Below are positions 6,261-7,013 of a DNA stretch of 7,013 bases, piece after piece (the first letter of the stretch is position 1; each line of letters opens with the position of its first letter). The DNA is from an uncultured Eubacteriales bacterium (lineage in GTDB: Bacteria > Bacillota > Clostridia > Oscillospirales > Oscillospiraceae). Both the position numbers and the translations under genes were made by a program. The stretch covers positions 1 through 7,013 of the forward strand of contig CABRZO010000132.1 of assembly GCA_902475455.1 (NCBI GenBank). Direction: 5' to 3'. The notes under the pieces are model-generated. The model worked only from the letters and a program-made list of their open reading frames with translations. It searched no databases and was not told where the DNA came from.

Positions 6261-7013
6261 ATGAAGATCGGAATTTATGGCGGTACCTTCGACCCCATCC
6301 ATCGGGGCCATATGGCGGCGGCCAGCACCGCCTGCACCGTGCTGGGCCTGGACAAGCTGCTGCTGGTCCCCGACGGCACCCCACCCCATAAACAACAGCC
6401 CGCCGTCGGCGCTTCGGCGGAGCATCGGCTGGAGATGGCCCGAATCGCCGCGGACCGGCTGGAGGTGGGCATCCCGGTGGAGGTGCTGGATCTGGAGCAG
6501 AAGCGCAGCGGCAAGAGCTACACCAGCGACACGCTGCGCCAGATCCACAAGCGCTGCCCGGAGGATGAGCTGTGGCTGCTGATGGGGACGGATATGTTTC
6601 TGACCCTGCACCTTTGGCATGAGCCGGAGGTCATTCTGTCCCTGGCCGGCATCTGTGCCTTTGGACGCACCGAGGGAGACGGGGAGGAGCTCTTCGCCCC
6701 CCAGCGGGACTACCTGAAAGAGAAGTATAACGCCCGGGTGACCACCATCACCTTGCCCAATCTGGTGGAGATCTCCTCCACCGGACTGCGGGAGCGGCTG
6801 AAGCAGGGGGGATGCCCGGCGGAGCTGGACCCCTCGGTCTACGGCTATATCCTGCGCCACGGCCTCTATGACACCCAGGCCGATCTGAAGCATTTGGACT
6901 GGGAAGATCTGCGGGCCTGCTCCTACTCCATGATCCGCGCCAAGCGGATTCCCCATGTCCGGGGCTGTGAGGAGGAGGCGGTCAAACTGGCCCGCCGTTG
7001 GGGCGCAGATGAA
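6261..7013 (+). CDS. nadD: NadD nicotinate-mononucleotide adenylyltransferase fused to YqeK-type HD domain (3' end cut off)
   Basis: NadD joins NaMN and ATP to give deamido-NAD and pyrophosphate, the committed adenylylation step of NAD synthesis. The reading frame stays open to the window edge (251 codons). Residues 1-203 form a complete NadD: GGTFDPIHRGH with the HxGH nucleotidyltransferase motif (14-17), PPHK (41-44), GTDMF (109-113), LWHE (118-121), ISSTGLR (171-177) and the terminal YGYILRHGLY. Instead of stopping, it continues through a short linker into LRACSYSMIRAKRIPHVRGCEEEAVKLARRWGADE. This matches the start of YqeK proteins, where the His of RYxHTxGV is the first metal ligand (here His232). 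YqeK enzymes hydrolyse Ap4A symmetrically to two ADP. Most Firmicutes encode the two as adjacent genes; here they are one polypeptide. GGGAGG at 6250-6255, 5 bases before the ATG, supports the start. The HD motif itself and the remaining ligands lie outside the window. Confidence 0.92.
   Translation, partial: MKIGIYGGTFDPIHRGHMAAASTACTVLGLDKLLLVPDGTPPHKQQPAVGASAEHRLEMARIAADRLEVGIPVEVLDLEQKRSGKSYTSDTLRQIHKRCPEDELWLLMGTDMFLTLHLWHEPEVILSLAGICAFGRTEGDGEELFAPQRDYLKEKYNARVTTITLPNLVEISSTGLRERLKQGGCPAELDPSVYGYILRHGLYDTQADLKHLDWEDLRACSYSMIRAKRIPHVRGCEEEAVKLARRWGADE

Noticed and set aside
1..7013. An undescribed defence, mobile or biosynthetic system
   Set aside because: Every sizeable + strand gene belongs to a well-known housekeeping family in a conserved order. 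There is no transposase, integrase, CRISPR repeat, toxin-antitoxin pair or unexplained gene.

Overview
This 7,013-base window is GC-rich, gene-dense, and transcribed entirely on the + strand. It looks like chromosomal housekeeping DNA from a high-GC member of the Clostridia. The protein sequences, the order smc-ftsY-rph-rdgB-yhbY-nadD and the nadD-yqeK fusion best match the Oscillospiraceae group (Flavonifractor, Pseudoflavonifractor or Oscillibacter-like gut bacteria). That placement is from recalled family sequences, not a database search, and the genus is uncertain.

Layout: (1) smc, the condensin ATPase, probably starting at a TTG at base 40. (2) ftsY, the SRP receptor GTPase, whose reading frame is broken near base 4080. 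(3) A 92-base gap holding a strong hairpin. (4) rph (RNase PH), rdgB (ITP/XTP pyrophosphatase) and yhbY (CRM-domain ribosome-assembly protein), which overlap at their ends and are probably translationally coupled. (5) A 46-base gap with a small hairpin. (6) The first 251 codons of a fusion of NadD (NaMN adenylyltransferase) to a YqeK-type HD phosphohydrolase, running off the right edge. All gaps are short. I see no RNA gene, mobile element, CRISPR array or clear promoter. The genes cover chromosome organisation, membrane protein targeting, RNA 3'-end trimming, nucleotide-pool cleaning, ribosome maturation and NAD synthesis.

The window does not look like an accessory or defence region, and I found no new multi-gene system. 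The real surprises are lesions in genes that are normally indispensable. SMC lacks the near-universal FEEAAG segment just after its Q-loop region, an apparent clean loss of seven codons. FtsY has an apparent two-base deletion that destroys the GTPase frame, and its N-terminal leader is about 29 residues shorter than in B. subtilis. Each lesion sits in a short inverted repeat, the SMC one at the exact centre of a perfect 14-bp palindrome. This suggests hairpin-associated deletion, either during sequencing, amplification or assembly (more likely) or in the living genome. Raw reads at these sites would decide.
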